Below are positions 1 through 7,693 of a DNA stretch of 25,277 bases, piece by piece; the first letter of the stretch is position 1; each line of letters starts with the position of its first letter. A model generated the notes under the pieces. That model was given only the letters and a program-made list of their open reading frames with translations. It did no database searches and was not told where the DNA came from. The position numbers were made by a program, and so were the translations under genes. The DNA comes from Rickettsiales bacterium (GTDB lineage Bacteria; Pseudomonadota; Alphaproteobacteria; Rs-D84): positions 1 through 25,277 of the forward strand of contig JAIRZE010000031.1 of the NCBI GenBank assembly GCA_031267375.1. Direction: 5' to 3'.

Positions 1-1100
1 CCAAACCGCTCCGCCGCCGCATACGCCGCTTTTTGCGCTTTGTAATTGCCGACGCTCTTTGGCGCCGTGCCCAGATAAATTACCAGTTCCGTCAGCGCCA
101 GATCCCCCTCTGGACTGCCCATTCTTTCATAAACCTGCCACGCGGATAATGCAACCTGCATAGCGTTTGGATCCGCCAATCCTATATCTTCCATAGCAAA
201 CCGCGTCAAGCGCCGGAACAAGTACATCGGGTCCTGGCCGCTGGTCATCATTCGCGCGGTCCAATACAATGCGGCGTCGGTGTCAGATGCGCGCAGGGAT
301 TTATGCACTGCCGAAATCAAGTTATAATGTTCATCCCCGGATTTATCAGAAAGCGGCGCGCGTTTTTGAATCGCCGCATCCAACGCATCAGCATCCAGTG
401 GATTTTCAAACTTTGCATTCGCCAGATACTCAACAGTATTCAGCAGAAATCTCGCGTCCCCGTCCGCCATTTGGCAAAGGTGCGTCTTTGCCGCAAGCGT
501 CAATGGAAGGGCAAAAGGACAGAAGGACAGATGGTCATTGTCCTTTTGTCCCTCTGTCCTTTTGTCCATTAAAAAATTTTCCGCCCTGTCCAGCAGAGTC
601 ATCAAATCTTCGGTACTCAGCGGTTGCAACACACCAATATGACAGCGCGACAGCAAAGCGTTATTCAATGAAAAGCTGGGGTTTTCCGTGGTTGCGCCGA
701 TAAATACGACGGTTCCGTTTTCCAAATAGGGCAGCAGTGTATCCTGTTGCGTCTTGTTAAATCTGTGGATTTCGTCAATAAACAGCAGGGTTCCGCGGCC
801 GATTTCCGCATTCATTTTTGCGGCTTCCATTGCTTTTTTTATATCGGCCGTGCCAGAAAAAACCGCGCTCATCGGCATAAATTCCAAGTCCGTGCTGTTC
901 GCCAAAGCCCGCGCAATAGTTGTTTTTCCGCAGCCCGGCGGCCCCCACAGCAACAGGTTGGATAATTTTCCGCTTTCTACCATCTGCCGGACTATGCCGT
1001 TTTCCCCCAGCAGGGCCGTTTGCCCAACAACCTGATCTATGGTTTCGGGGCGCATTAAATCCGCCAGCGGCCTTGAAGATTTTTGTGCTATTTTTTTCAT
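1..1100 (-). CDS. rarA: RarA/MgsA replication-associated recombination AAA+ ATPase, C-terminus beyond window
   Basis: Reading the minus strand from the ATG at 1100 gives 366 open codons running off the left edge. The protein is RarA (MgsA), a clamp-loader-like AAA+ ATPase acting at stalled replication forks. Walker A GPPGCGKTT is at about residues 53-61, Walker B LLFIDE at 105-110 and sensor-1 GATTENPSF at 135-143, followed by the SRC arginine-finger region near 151. The conserved ADGDARFLLN stretch follows at about 212. Residues about 178-200 (MDKRTEGQKDNDHL, then a hydrophobic run) are not family sequence. They are the translation of a palindromic repeat inserted in frame between the ATPase core and the lid. 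The family is usually about 440 residues, so roughly 75 residues are missing because of the window edge. The gene diverges from the hydrolase gene at 1152. Confidence 0.93.
   Translation of the reverse strand, partial: MKKIAQKSSRPLADLMRPETIDQVVGQTALLGENGIVRQMVESGKLSNLLLWGPPGCGKTTIARALANSTDLEFMPMSAVFSGTADIKKAMEAAKMNAEIGRGTLLFIDEIHRFNKTQQDTLLPYLENGTVVFIGATTENPSFSLNNALLSRCHIGVLQPLSTEDLMTLLDRAENFLMDKRTEGQKDNDHLSFCPFALPLTLAAKTHLCQMADGDARFLLNTVEYLANAKFENPLDADALDAAIQKRAPLSDKSGDEHYNLISAVHKSLRASDTDAALYWTARMMTSGQDPMYLFRRLTRFAMEDIGLADPNAMQVALSAWQVYERMGSPEGDLALTELVIYLGTAPKSVGNYKAQKAAYAAAERF
509..569. repeat. Octamer palindrome, family A copy 1, in frame in rarA
   Basis: The left arm is GGACAGAAGGACAG-type and the right arm TGTCCTTTTGTCC-type, so they are inverted and built from 8-bp units. 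It is translated within RarA as a charged stretch followed by LSFCPFALPL. The reading frame stays open on both sides. Confidence 0.88.
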
Positions 1101-1112
1101 TTTTATGATAAA

Positions 1113-1140
1113 ATCATAGCAAAATAAACAAACAAATCAA
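1113..1140 (-). promoter_or_regulatory. Possible rarA promoter
   Basis: On the minus strand, TTGATT (1135-1140) and TATGAT (1113-1118) are separated by 16 bp, just upstream of the rarA start. The 51-bp gap also has to hold the promoter of the divergent gene at 1152. This rests on pattern only. Confidence 0.4.
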
Positions 1141-1151
1141 CTCTAATAAAA

Positions 1152-3332
1152 ATGCCAAAGACAAAAAAAGTATATCCAAAAACAGGCGTTGAAAAAAGCC
1201 TGGGGCGGATCGGCGACGGTACCGATTGGCTGGCGGACGCGCTGGTGCGCGTCCTGGCAAATTGGGATACGATCAAATCAGACAAAAAGGCCTGGGGCAA
1301 GACTTGGCGCGCAGGGGTAAAGGGCGCGGCGATCAGCGGCGCCAGCGCTTTGTGGCTTCTTGAAAGAATGGCGGTTTACCTGGCGCTGAACAATCACTTT
1401 CTACGCTGGACAAACCGCAAGTTAAAGGAAAAGCATTCCAAGGGCGCAAAGCCCCCGAAAAATTTTATTCAAAAATCCGGAAAATGGCTGAATCAGGAAG
1501 TTCTGCCGACTGTGGAATCCTATCTGATTTGGTATTTCATTATGGCGGCGATGGTTTTCGGATACAAAAAGAATGTATTCGGTGTAAAGGATTTCACCAA
1601 AGAAAAAATTGAATTGCTGACGGATTCTATAAAAGATTTGTTCAGCGGCGATAAAAAAGATTCCGCCGGAAATGTTCCGGTGGCGAACGGAACCCAGGGT
1701 CAGCAGGCCACAACGCGATCCGAAAGAAACGATCTGCATACCGGCATAGACAAGACCGTGGAACCCGACCGCCCGGAATTCGCAAGATGCAGCGCGACCC
1801 TGATCCGCGCGCTGGCTATTCACGACGATCAGTGGAATACTTCGGCTGAATACAAAACATCCGATGGGTTTATTTTGCGGATTCAGTATTTCAAGCCGGG
1901 AACTGTTTTTCCTAAAAACATAAAGCCTGGGGATTTAATCGGATACACTATGTCCGAAGAAGAATGGCGTGTGCATCATACTTCCGGAAATCAGCAGCAT
2001 CTGCATTATGAAATAAGAAAAGGAAAATGGGCTGATAATGATATTTACGACGCCGTTCCTATGGCGGGCGTTTACGGCGTTTCTGAACAGGCGCGGGACT
2101 TGGCCGGAAAACTGCTGAATTACCGCAAGCAATTGATGGACGCCCGTGTGAAAAAGTCTGACAGCCGCTGGAAAGACCTGATCGCGGCCGCCGGAAATAT
2201 GAAAAAGCAGAAGTATGACAAAGTAGAAGAATTCTGCGCCAAGTATAATCTGGATCAAAGCTGGAAAAGCGCGGGCCCAAAGATTCAATTCGTAGACGCG
2301 GCGTGGATTTCGCGCGCGCCCAGTCCAAAAGATCTGAATATAAAGCAAGCGGAAATAGATCCGACTGCTGACAAAGAAACTTATCTTGCGCAGATGCGGT
2401 CATTGGAACCGGCATTGGCGGTTATTGCAGTGTCCAAGGAAGGCGTGTGGGAGCTGGGCTTTAAAGACCCGGACGACGGGCATATAACGGGCAGCACCGG
2501 CTTGCAAAATAAAAACGAATTGGGAAAGATAGAATTCGGCGAGAAAGTTCCGGGCTATGACGGAAAATTCGGACTTAGCGAATCTGAAAAAAAGCGCGCC
2601 TATGACGATGTGGTCTGGTATTACAGAAACAATGTTTATGATTTAATGCGCAGCAAAATAAAGCGAAAGCTGACGGCGACCCAGGCCATAGTCTTGGCTG
2701 ATATGTTTTATCAGCACGGCGATTGGACCGCGAATAAAAACGGCAGCGCGACAGGGCTGCTTAACCTCATCAATAATCCGAAATCAACGGATGCGCAAAT
2801 TGTCGCGGAAATGTCAAAATGGCGTTATGTGTCCGGATCTGCCGCTGGCGGCAGCATTCTGCGCCGCGGATTTCTGTCCGCGCTTTGGATGGGCGATATA
2901 AACCTGCGCGATTTGATTCTGATTGAATCCGGCGCATTGTATAATTCGTCGTCTATTTTGGACTCTTATATTTTCTGGAAGGGATCAAAATCAAAAGTTA
3001 TAAAGACGGGCAAGGGAAATCCGCTGACATACGAATTTGATGCCGCCGCGTGGGAGCAGGTTTTGAACTATACCTATCCCGACAAGGCCGGCGCTTTCAA
3101 AAACGGCCAGGGAAAGAACAAGGCAAAGGGCGGAAACTTGGCGCCTGTAAAAAATATGCTGCCTGAATCGGTTATAAAAGAATTAGAGAAAACGCTGAAC
3201 GGCCTGCCGAAAGACAATACTCTGGCCTGGACGGAATCCAAGTCGCAATTGCTGAAAAGACTGGCGAAAGAGCAGGCCGGGTCAGACACTTTGGATTTAA
3301 CGGAATTGTTCGCGCACAACGAGCGCGCATAA
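1152..3332 (+). CDS. Putative peptidoglycan hydrolase: degenerate M23-like plus GH24 lysozyme-like domains
   Basis: A 726-aa protein not recognised as a named gene. Two hydrophobic segments at about residues 58-80 and 121-138 suggest N-terminal membrane anchoring. Residues about 205-292 resemble the C-terminal half of an M23/LytM endopeptidase: an IKPGDLIGYT turn and HLHYEIRKG (H283, H285), the usual second zinc motif. I cannot find the first His...Asp zinc pair, so this domain may be inactive. Residues about 418-585 look like a GH24 (T4-type) lysozyme. Glu430, Asp439 and Thr446 fall with nearly T4 spacing (E+9 D, then +7 T versus +6 in T4). A GH24-like tail (LTATQAIVLADMF, then RRGFLSALWMGD) follows. 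The last 140 residues are unassigned. There is no clear ribosome-binding site before the ATG. The small basic protein at 3351 follows after 18 bp. It could be a tail- or secretion-associated lysin, which is inference. Confidence 0.72.
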   Translation: MPKTKKVYPKTGVEKSLGRIGDGTDWLADALVRVLANWDTIKSDKKAWGKTWRAGVKGAAISGASALWLLERMAVYLALNNHFLRWTNRKLKEKHSKGAKPPKNFIQKSGKWLNQEVLPTVESYLIWYFIMAAMVFGYKKNVFGVKDFTKEKIELLTDSIKDLFSGDKKDSAGNVPVANGTQGQQATTRSERNDLHTGIDKTVEPDRPEFARCSATLIRALAIHDDQWNTSAEYKTSDGFILRIQYFKPGTVFPKNIKPGDLIGYTMSEEEWRVHHTSGNQQHLHYEIRKGKWADNDIYDAVPMAGVYGVSEQARDLAGKLLNYRKQLMDARVKKSDSRWKDLIAAAGNMKKQKYDKVEEFCAKYNLDQSWKSAGPKIQFVDAAWISRAPSPKDLNIKQAEIDPTADKETYLAQMRSLEPALAVIAVSKEGVWELGFKDPDDGHITGSTGLQNKNELGKIEFGEKVPGYDGKFGLSESEKKRAYDDVVWYYRNNVYDLMRSKIKRKLTATQAIVLADMFYQHGDWTANKNGSATGLLNLINNPKSTDAQIVAEMSKWRYVSGSAAGGSILRRGFLSALWMGDINLRDLILIESGALYNSSSILDSYIFWKGSKSKVIKTGKGNPLTYEFDAAAWEQVLNYTYPDKAGAFKNGQGKNKAKGGNLAPVKNMLPESVIKELEKTLNGLPKDNTLAWTESKSQLLKRLAKEQAGSDTLDLTELFAHNERA

Positions 3333-3350
3333 AATAAAAGGAGAAAACAA

Positions 3351-3647
3351 ATGGCAAGTGTAAGAAAGGTTAAAAAATCATTGAAAATCGGTGCCGCGGC
3401 AGTGGCTTTGAATCAAAGAATTCAAAAACTGGACGCGCCGCATATCACAAAGGTGTCGGACAAAGCGTTCGGCAAGCTTGCAAAGAAAGCCGGTAAAGGC
3501 ACGGATTCTTTGATAAAATTAACAGCCAAGAAATCTATGAATGCAAAGCACGGCGGCGCGTATCTGTCTGCGCAAAAAGCTGCGGCGAAAAAACTGAGCA
3601 AGAAGACAGACGCTGCGATTGTAAAAATGGCGTCAAAAGTTCGGTAG
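3351..3647 (+). CDS. Small Lys/Ala-rich basic protein, function unknown
   Basis: A 98-aa protein with a strong ribosome-binding site (AAAGGAG at 3337-3343, 7 bp before the ATG). It lies 18 bp after the hydrolase gene, so the two are probably cotranscribed. Lys and Ala dominate and there are few acidic residues. There is no signal peptide or membrane segment. Composition resembles histone H1-like or nucleoid-binding tails, but I recognise no family. It could be a DNA-binding protein or a basic partner of the hydrolase; neither is shown by the sequence. Confidence 0.7.
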   Translation: MASVRKVKKSLKIGAAAVALNQRIQKLDAPHITKVSDKAFGKLAKKAGKGTDSLIKLTAKKSMNAKHGGAYLSAQKAAAKKLSKKTDAAIVKMASKVR

Positions 3648-3665
3648 GGGTATTAAGTGCGGAGT

Positions 3666-3912
3666 TCACACCTGCCCCCGCTTGCGGGGGCGGGATAGAT
3701 TGCCCGGCAACGAATCACGCCGGAACAAAGTGAAGGCGGATTGTTGCCGCAGGCAATCTTGGGTGGGGGCTTCTGGTGCTCCAAAAGCCCCTACCCAAGA
3801 GTTGCCAGGTGGAGCGACTTTCTACGAAAGTCGCTTAAAAGGTGCCTTTCGTAGAAAGGCACCCCACCAAGCCAACTCTATCCCGCCCCCATAAATGGGG
3901 GCAGGTGTACCA
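3666..3912. repeat. Nested mosaic of palindromic repeats between genes
   Basis: The outer arms (CACCTGCCCCCGCTTG... near 3668 and ...ATGGGGGCAGGTG ending near 3909) are inverted and enclose several smaller inverted pairs. These are GATTGCC/GGCAATC near 3696 and 3751, TTGGGTGGGGGCTT/AAGCCCCTACCCAA near 3760 and 3795, and a family C-like block (GGTGGAGCGACTTTC...) at about 3808-3872. No convincing gene lies here. The layout suggests elements inserted inside elements. Confidence 0.75.
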
Positions 3913-3920
3913 CCGAGCTT

Positions 3921-4637
3921 TTATTTCTCTAACACCAAATACGCGGGGCAGGGGCTGCCGAACTTGTTCTTTTCACGATAGCGCGTGTCCAGCCCAGATT
4001 CCGGCGCTTGCGTGAAATTCTTATTTCTTATCTTGTATTTAGTATTCCGTGCCTGTATCAGTGTCCATTCAAACAAATCCGTATGGTCGGTGCCGAAAAT
4101 TATTTGCCCGCCAGGTGTTAGATACTCTGACAATTCTATCAGGAATTCCGCATTCATCAGGCGGCGCTTTTCGTGCCGCGCCTTTGGCCACGGATCGGGA
4201 TGCAGGATATAAATTTTGGCAAAGCCAAAATCAGGGCAAAAGGCAGAAGGCAAAGGGCAGGCGCTTAATAGCTTTCTTACATCATCCGGCCAGATGCGAA
4301 TGTTTTTATATTCCGGTTTGATGATGTCCATTTGTCCTTCTGTCCATTTGTCCTTTGTCATTGCTGACAGCAATGACGCAACGCCGTTGACATAAGGCTC
4401 TGCCCCAATTATAAGCGTTTCGGGGTTATTTCGGGCCAGGTGCAGCAGATGTTCTCCGCTGCCGAATCCTATTTCCAGAATTGCATTTGATAGGCGACCT
4501 TGGGACAAGGTCGCCCCACCAGGCATAGTTGTTATTAAAGGCAGCAGGTTATCCACCAGATTTTGCTGGTGGCGGGTCAGGGCTTTGCCTTTGCGCCGGC
4601 CAAAGGTCTGGATTAAAAATTTTTCTGTATTTTGCAT
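3921..4637 (-). CDS. trmB: tRNA (guanine-N7-)-methyltransferase
   Basis: A 238-aa protein that makes m7G46 in tRNA using SAM. The SAM-binding EIGFGSGEHL, IGAEPYVNGV, the hallmark YILHPDPWPKARHEKRR and GTDHTDLFEW are all present. I start it at the ATG at 4637 because family sequence begins there; the reading frame extends 74 codons upstream, but that part is the antisense of gltX. Three stretches are foreign: PGGATLSQGRLS (family C repeat, 4493-4517), KDKWTEGQMD (half of a family A element, 4326-4359) and ACPLPSAFCP (half of a GGCAAAA-type element, about 4229-4260). The last two flank native sequence (NIRIWPDDVRKLL). Motifs look intact, so the enzyme is probably functional. It diverges from gltX across 41 bp. 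Confidence 0.93.
   Translation of the reverse strand: MQNTEKFLIQTFGRRKGKALTRHQQNLVDNLLPLITTMPGGATLSQGRLSNAILEIGFGSGEHLLHLARNNPETLIIGAEPYVNGVASLLSAMTKDKWTEGQMDIIKPEYKNIRIWPDDVRKLLSACPLPSAFCPDFGFAKIYILHPDPWPKARHEKRRLMNAEFLIELSEYLTPGGQIIFGTDHTDLFEWTLIQARNTKYKIRNKNFTQAPESGLDTRYREKNKFGSPCPAYLVLEK
4229..4260. repeat. GGCAAAA heptamer arm in trmB
   Basis: The plus strand reads GGCAAAAGGCAGAAGGCAAA. Only one arm is present. It is read on the minus strand as ACPLPSAFCP within TrmB. The same family occurs in ftsK (15136-15173). Confidence 0.7.
4326..4359. repeat. Family A half element in trmB
   Basis: Only the TTTGTCC-type arm is on the plus strand, giving KDKWTEGQMD in TrmB. No complementary arm follows directly, so this is a truncated or single-arm copy. 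Confidence 0.75.
4490..4521. repeat. Family C palindrome in trmB
   Basis: GGCGACCTTG / CAAGGTCGCC is a hairpin followed by CCCACCA. It is translated in TrmB just before EIGFGSG. Related copies lie at about 3810, 4784 and 16866. Confidence 0.8.
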
Positions 4638-4678
4638 ATTTTTAGTATAAAATTGAAAAATCAAAAAGGCAAGACAGA

Positions 4679-6427
4679 ATGAGAACAGGTTTAACAAAAG
4701 ATTTAATCGCGCGCGTGCTGGGCGGGGCGGCGAAATATACCCTTGCGCAGCTGGAAGAAATGTACCCGCCAAGGGAATTTGGCAGTGGGGGTTGTTTGTC
4801 CCAAACCGACCTATCCAAAGGCGACTTTGGGACAAAGTCGCCCCACCAGGACTCTCCAATGGTGACGCGTTTCGCCCCCAGTCCGACAGGCTTTATGCAT
4901 ATCGGCGGATTGTATCAGATGCTGATAAATTACAAACTGGCAAAGCAATCCAGCGGCATCAGCATTCTGCGCATAGAAGACACTGATACCAAGCGCGAAG
5001 TGGCGGATGCCGTGAAAATCATATATGCGACCGAAGAAAGGTTTGGCCTGAAATTTAATGAAAGAGAAAAAATTGTTTTCCCAGGCGACGAAGACAGATC
5101 GCCCGGCGAAAAAGAACACGGCGCATACGGGCCTTATTTTCAATCAAAACGCAAGGATATTTATCATTCTATCGCGGCTGAATTATTGCAATCGGGCAGA
5201 GCATATCCTTGTTTTCTATCCCCTGCGGAAATGGAAGAAATCAGGGAAAACCAAAAAAGCTGCGGACTGCCGACAGGTATTTATGGCGAATTTGCAAAAT
5301 GGCGCGATGCGGACGAATCTGAAATAACCGCGCGTCTGGACGCAGGGGAAGTGCCAAGCATACGCCTTTATTCAAATGGCGAGCCGTCGCGAAAAATTTA
5401 TTGCAAGGATGTTGTCCGCGGCTCTATCGCTTTTCCGGAAAATAACGAAGACATTGTTTTAATAAAATCAAACGACGGATTGCCGACTTATCACTTTGCG
5501 CATTTGTGCGATGATCATTTTATGCGGACGACTAATGTGGTTCGCGGCGAAGAATGGCTGCCGTCGTTTCCGCTGCATATTCAACTGTTCAATATGATGA
5601 ATTGGAACCCGCCGGCTTATATTCATACCAGCACTCTGGACAAGATTGATACGGAAACAGGCAAGCAGCGAAAATTATCCAAACGAAAAGACCCGGAAGC
5701 GAATGTTTTGCAGTTCATACAAGACGGCTGGCCGACAGAGGCTGTGTTGGAATACTTGTTTAATATTGTCGCCAGCGGATATGAAGAAGCCAAAGCAAAA
5801 GGATTGGTAAAAAATATTTGGGAATATGAGTTGCGTCCAAAAAAAATCCCGACCAGCGGCGCGCTGTTTGATATGAAAAAGCTGGAATGGTGGGCGAAAG
5901 AATTTATTGCTACCTTGTCCGTGGACCAGCTTGTATCCCGCGTTATCGCCTGGGCGCGCGAATATTCGCCAGAATGGGCGAAACGAATCGGCGCGGATGC
6001 CCCCGCCGCAAGGGCGGGGGTGGACGCTTTTGAATATCTCCGCGCTATTCTTGCCATAGAACGCGACAACCCAAAGCGAATCCGCAAGGACTTCATTACC
6101 TGGAAGCAGACGCTGGAAGAGATTTCTTATTTCTTTGATGATTATTTTGCAAAGGACAAAAGGACAGAAGGACAAATGGGCAATGACCTTTTGTCCATTT
6201 GTCCATTTGTCCTTAAAGAATTTTTGCAATCATATAATTATTCCGATGACAAAGATACTTGGTGGAACAAGATAAAGGATATTGCGGCGGCGCAAAACAT
6301 CGCGCCTGGCGACGCGGCTATGGCTTTGCGCGTTGCTTTGACCGGACGCACGAACACGCCGGATCTTTATTCCATTATGCAGGTTATGGGAAGTGAGAGA
6401 GTTATAAAAAGGCTTAAAACATTATGA
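4679..6427 (+). CDS. gltX: Glutamyl-tRNA synthetase
   Basis: A 582-aa class I synthetase charging tRNA with glutamate. The HIGH motif is HIGG (residues 74-77, after VTRFAPSPTGF) and KMSKS is KLSKR (332-336). A native N-terminal lead (ending EEMYPPRE, residues about 1-33) precedes the catalytic domain, a trait I associate with clostridial-type GltX rather than typical proteobacterial enzymes; this hints at lateral acquisition. Three repeat insertions are translated: residues about 36-60 (family C, GGCLSQTDLSKGDFGTKSPH), about 441-449 (APAARAGV, a GC-rich hairpin) and about 491-513 (family A, KDKRTEGQMGNDLLSICPF). All lie outside the catalytic motifs. The start at 4679 keeps the YPPR lead; the ATG at 4859 (MVTRFAPS) is an alternative. 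The stop overlaps the next gene's ATG (ATGA). Confidence 0.93.
   Translation: MRTGLTKDLIARVLGGAAKYTLAQLEEMYPPREFGSGGCLSQTDLSKGDFGTKSPHQDSPMVTRFAPSPTGFMHIGGLYQMLINYKLAKQSSGISILRIEDTDTKREVADAVKIIYATEERFGLKFNEREKIVFPGDEDRSPGEKEHGAYGPYFQSKRKDIYHSIAAELLQSGRAYPCFLSPAEMEEIRENQKSCGLPTGIYGEFAKWRDADESEITARLDAGEVPSIRLYSNGEPSRKIYCKDVVRGSIAFPENNEDIVLIKSNDGLPTYHFAHLCDDHFMRTTNVVRGEEWLPSFPLHIQLFNMMNWNPPAYIHTSTLDKIDTETGKQRKLSKRKDPEANVLQFIQDGWPTEAVLEYLFNIVASGYEEAKAKGLVKNIWEYELRPKKIPTSGALFDMKKLEWWAKEFIATLSVDQLVSRVIAWAREYSPEWAKRIGADAPAARAGVDAFEYLRAILAIERDNPKRIRKDFITWKQTLEEISYFFDDYFAKDKRTEGQMGNDLLSICPFVLKEFLQSYNYSDDKDTWWNKIKDIAAAQNIAPGDAAMALRVALTGRTNTPDLYSIMQVMGSERVIKRLKTL
4782..4853. repeat. Family C palindromes inside the gltX N-terminus
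   Basis: Two adjacent hairpins (GGGTTGTTTGTCCCAAACC-like and GGCGACTTTGGGACAAAGTCGCC-like) sit in frame between the native YPPRE and MVTRFAPSPTG segments. Confidence 0.82.
6000..6024. repeat. GC-rich hairpin (family D) in gltX
   Basis: GCCCCCGCC GCAA GGGCGGGGG is translated as APAARAGV. Similar GC-rich hairpins occur at about 3669, 18333 and 25117. Confidence 0.7.
6151..6214. repeat. Octamer palindrome, family A copy 3, in gltX
   Basis: The arms are GGACAAAAGGACAGAAGGAC and its inverted partner ending TTGTCCATTTGTCC. It is in frame, read as KDKRTEGQ...LLSICPFVLK. Confidence 0.9.
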
Positions 6428-6657
6428 TTAAAACAGTACAAAAACAAATAGCGGAACGATTCGCGAAAACAGGCAAAGTGCTTTACAGAAAGATAGAGTT
6501 CTATAAGCTGGAAAGCGGAATGGGCATTCTTTGCAGAAGCTTGCACCATTATGACAAAACCGACATAGATAAATATAAATTATCTATCGGCGATGAAGTG
6601 AATGCTAAAAAGATTTTCCCGTTCGTTTACAGAATCACGGGCATTCGCGCCAGATAA
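6424..6657 (+). CDS. Small hypothetical protein after gltX
   Basis: A 77-aa protein whose ATG overlaps the gltX stop in ATGA, so it is probably translationally coupled. It is basic, with no membrane segment or signal peptide. The end reads KLSIGDEVNAKKIFPFVYRI, compatible with a small beta-rich fold. I do not recognise the family. The coupling and the absence of repeats suggest a real gene; function unknown. Confidence 0.6.
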   Translation: MIKTVQKQIAERFAKTGKVLYRKIEFYKLESGMGILCRSLHHYDKTDIDKYKLSIGDEVNAKKIFPFVYRITGIRAR

Positions 6658-6672
6658 ATAGGGGGGAAGCTT

Positions 6673-7404
6673 ATGAACAAAAAGCAAAAATTAAAAAGCG
6701 TTAAAAAGCATCCGCGCGCTTGGTCCTTGTTGCGAACCTTGCAAGCGTCGGGGCTTTTCCGCTGGGAAAAAAAGCCTGCCAAATCCGAATGGATTATGGA
6801 TATTTTAACCCACGGAATCGGTATAGGGCTGGCCATCGCAGCGCTTTGCCTTTTGGAAGTATTTGCCGTATTGCAGGGCGATCCCTGGGCCATAGTATCC
6901 TGTGCCATATTCGGACTGACTATGTTCACGCTTTATTTCGGAAGCACTATGTGCCACGCGATGATCGGGCAGAAATCGGAATGCTTTTTTGAAGTTTGGG
7001 ATTCAATCGCAATTTATGCGTTGATCGCCGGCACTTACACTCCGTTCTGCCTGGTTAATCTGCGCGGGCCGGTTGGCTGGACAGTGTTCGGAATCTTGTG
7101 GGCGGTCGTGGCCATTGGCGCGTTTATGAAGTTCAAAAATCCGCGCCAGCAGCCGCGCTGGCTGGTAGGGCTTTATCTTCTTATGGGGTTGACCTGCGTA
7201 TTTATTCTGCCCGCGATGATCCGCAGTATTCCGCCGCGGGGAATGTGGTTTATTCTGGCCGGCGGCTTGTCGTACATAGTCGGCACTTTGTTTTATTTAT
7301 GGCGCAGGATGAAGTTCAGCCACACCGTCTGGCATTTGTTTGTTATTGGCGGGTCGGTTTGCTTTTTCTTTGCTGTTCTTTTTGGTTCCATAATAGACCT
7401 TTAA
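6673..7404 (+). CDS. trhA: Hemolysin III / TrhA (PAQR-like) integral membrane protein
   Basis: A 243-aa multi-pass protein with about seven membrane segments after a basic N-terminal tail of about 35 residues. Hallmarks of the Hly-III/PAQR family are present: DILTHGIG at the first helix, FGSTMCHAM (Ser-x3-His), IAGTYTPF, and HTVWHLFVIGG near the end with a metal-binding His pair. Bacterial members are linked to membrane homeostasis; the haemolysin name is historical. A GGGGGGAAG ribosome site sits just upstream of the ATG. It follows the small gene by 15 bp and may be in the gltX operon. Confidence 0.9.
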   Translation: MNKKQKLKSVKKHPRAWSLLRTLQASGLFRWEKKPAKSEWIMDILTHGIGIGLAIAALCLLEVFAVLQGDPWAIVSCAIFGLTMFTLYFGSTMCHAMIGQKSECFFEVWDSIAIYALIAGTYTPFCLVNLRGPVGWTVFGILWAVVAIGAFMKFKNPRQQPRWLVGLYLLMGLTCVFILPAMIRSIPPRGMWFILAGGLSYIVGTLFYLWRRMKFSHTVWHLFVIGGSVCFFFAVLFGSIIDL

Positions 7405-7424
7405 TTGTTTTACCGTTTGCTCAC

Positions 7425-7586
7425 CGGCTTGTGTTGTGCGCGGGGGCGGTGGAACCATTGGCGTTTGCCAACTTCCCCCGCCGCCCCCACGCACAATCAA
7501 CACACTGAATCAAAATCGTTTTTGGTCCGCGCTTTGCGCGGATAAGAAATCGCTTTGCGATTTCAGGCGGATGGGAATAGGCGGAT
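7425..7586. repeat. Intergenic compound palindromic repeat, family F copy 1
   Basis: GC-rich inverted arms (GTTGTGCGCGGGGGCGG and the CCGCCCCCACGCACAA partner) are followed by GCGCTTTGCGCG and AAATCGCTTTGCGATTT hairpins. The same order recurs at 22003-22160, so this is one dispersed unit of roughly 160 bp. It occupies most of the gap after trhA. Confidence 0.82.
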
Positions 7587-7615
7587 TTGACTTTTTGTTA
7601 AAAGAAGTCTATTAT
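7587..7615 (+). promoter_or_regulatory. Promoter upstream of the thrS leader
   Basis: TTGACT (7587-7592) and TATTAT (7610-7615) are separated by 17 bp, a good sigma-70 match. It sits immediately ahead of the mini-ORF at 7625. Confidence 0.6.
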
Positions 7616-7624
7616 TATATCGTT

Positions 7625-7687
7625 ATGAAAAATTATTCATTGTTCACTGTTCATTGTTCATTGACTACAACCCCTTTGGGGTTATGA
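7625..7687 (+). other. 20-codon mini-ORF with three adjacent Thr codons upstream of thrS
   Basis: MKNYSLFTVHCSLTTTPLGL followed by TGA. Most of it is encoded by a TGTTCAT-type heptamer repeat. The run TTT (ACT ACA ACC) lies 77 bp before a threonyl-tRNA synthetase gene and overlaps a small hairpin, AACCCCTTTGGGGTT. There is no clear ribosome site. It may be a regulatory leader peptide or only repeat sequence. It resembles the start of the lipoprotein at 9584. Confidence 0.35.
7636..7663. repeat. TGTTCAT heptamer repeat upstream of thrS
   Basis: 28 bp identical to 9599-9626 and the inverse of 9505-9532, so inverted copies flank thrS. Confidence 0.85.
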
Positions 7688-7693
7688 ATGCTA

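Noticed and set aside
3682..3894. 70-codon ORF in the repeat nest
   Set aside because: It is composed of palindromic repeats with no ribosome site or native-looking sequence.
4638..4859. Upstream extension of trmB (74 more codons)
   Set aside because: It is antisense to the gltX start and its repeat; family sequence begins at the ATG at 4637.
6424..6657. Treating the small gene after gltX as noise
   Set aside because: ATGA coupling and normal composition argue for a real gene, so it was kept.
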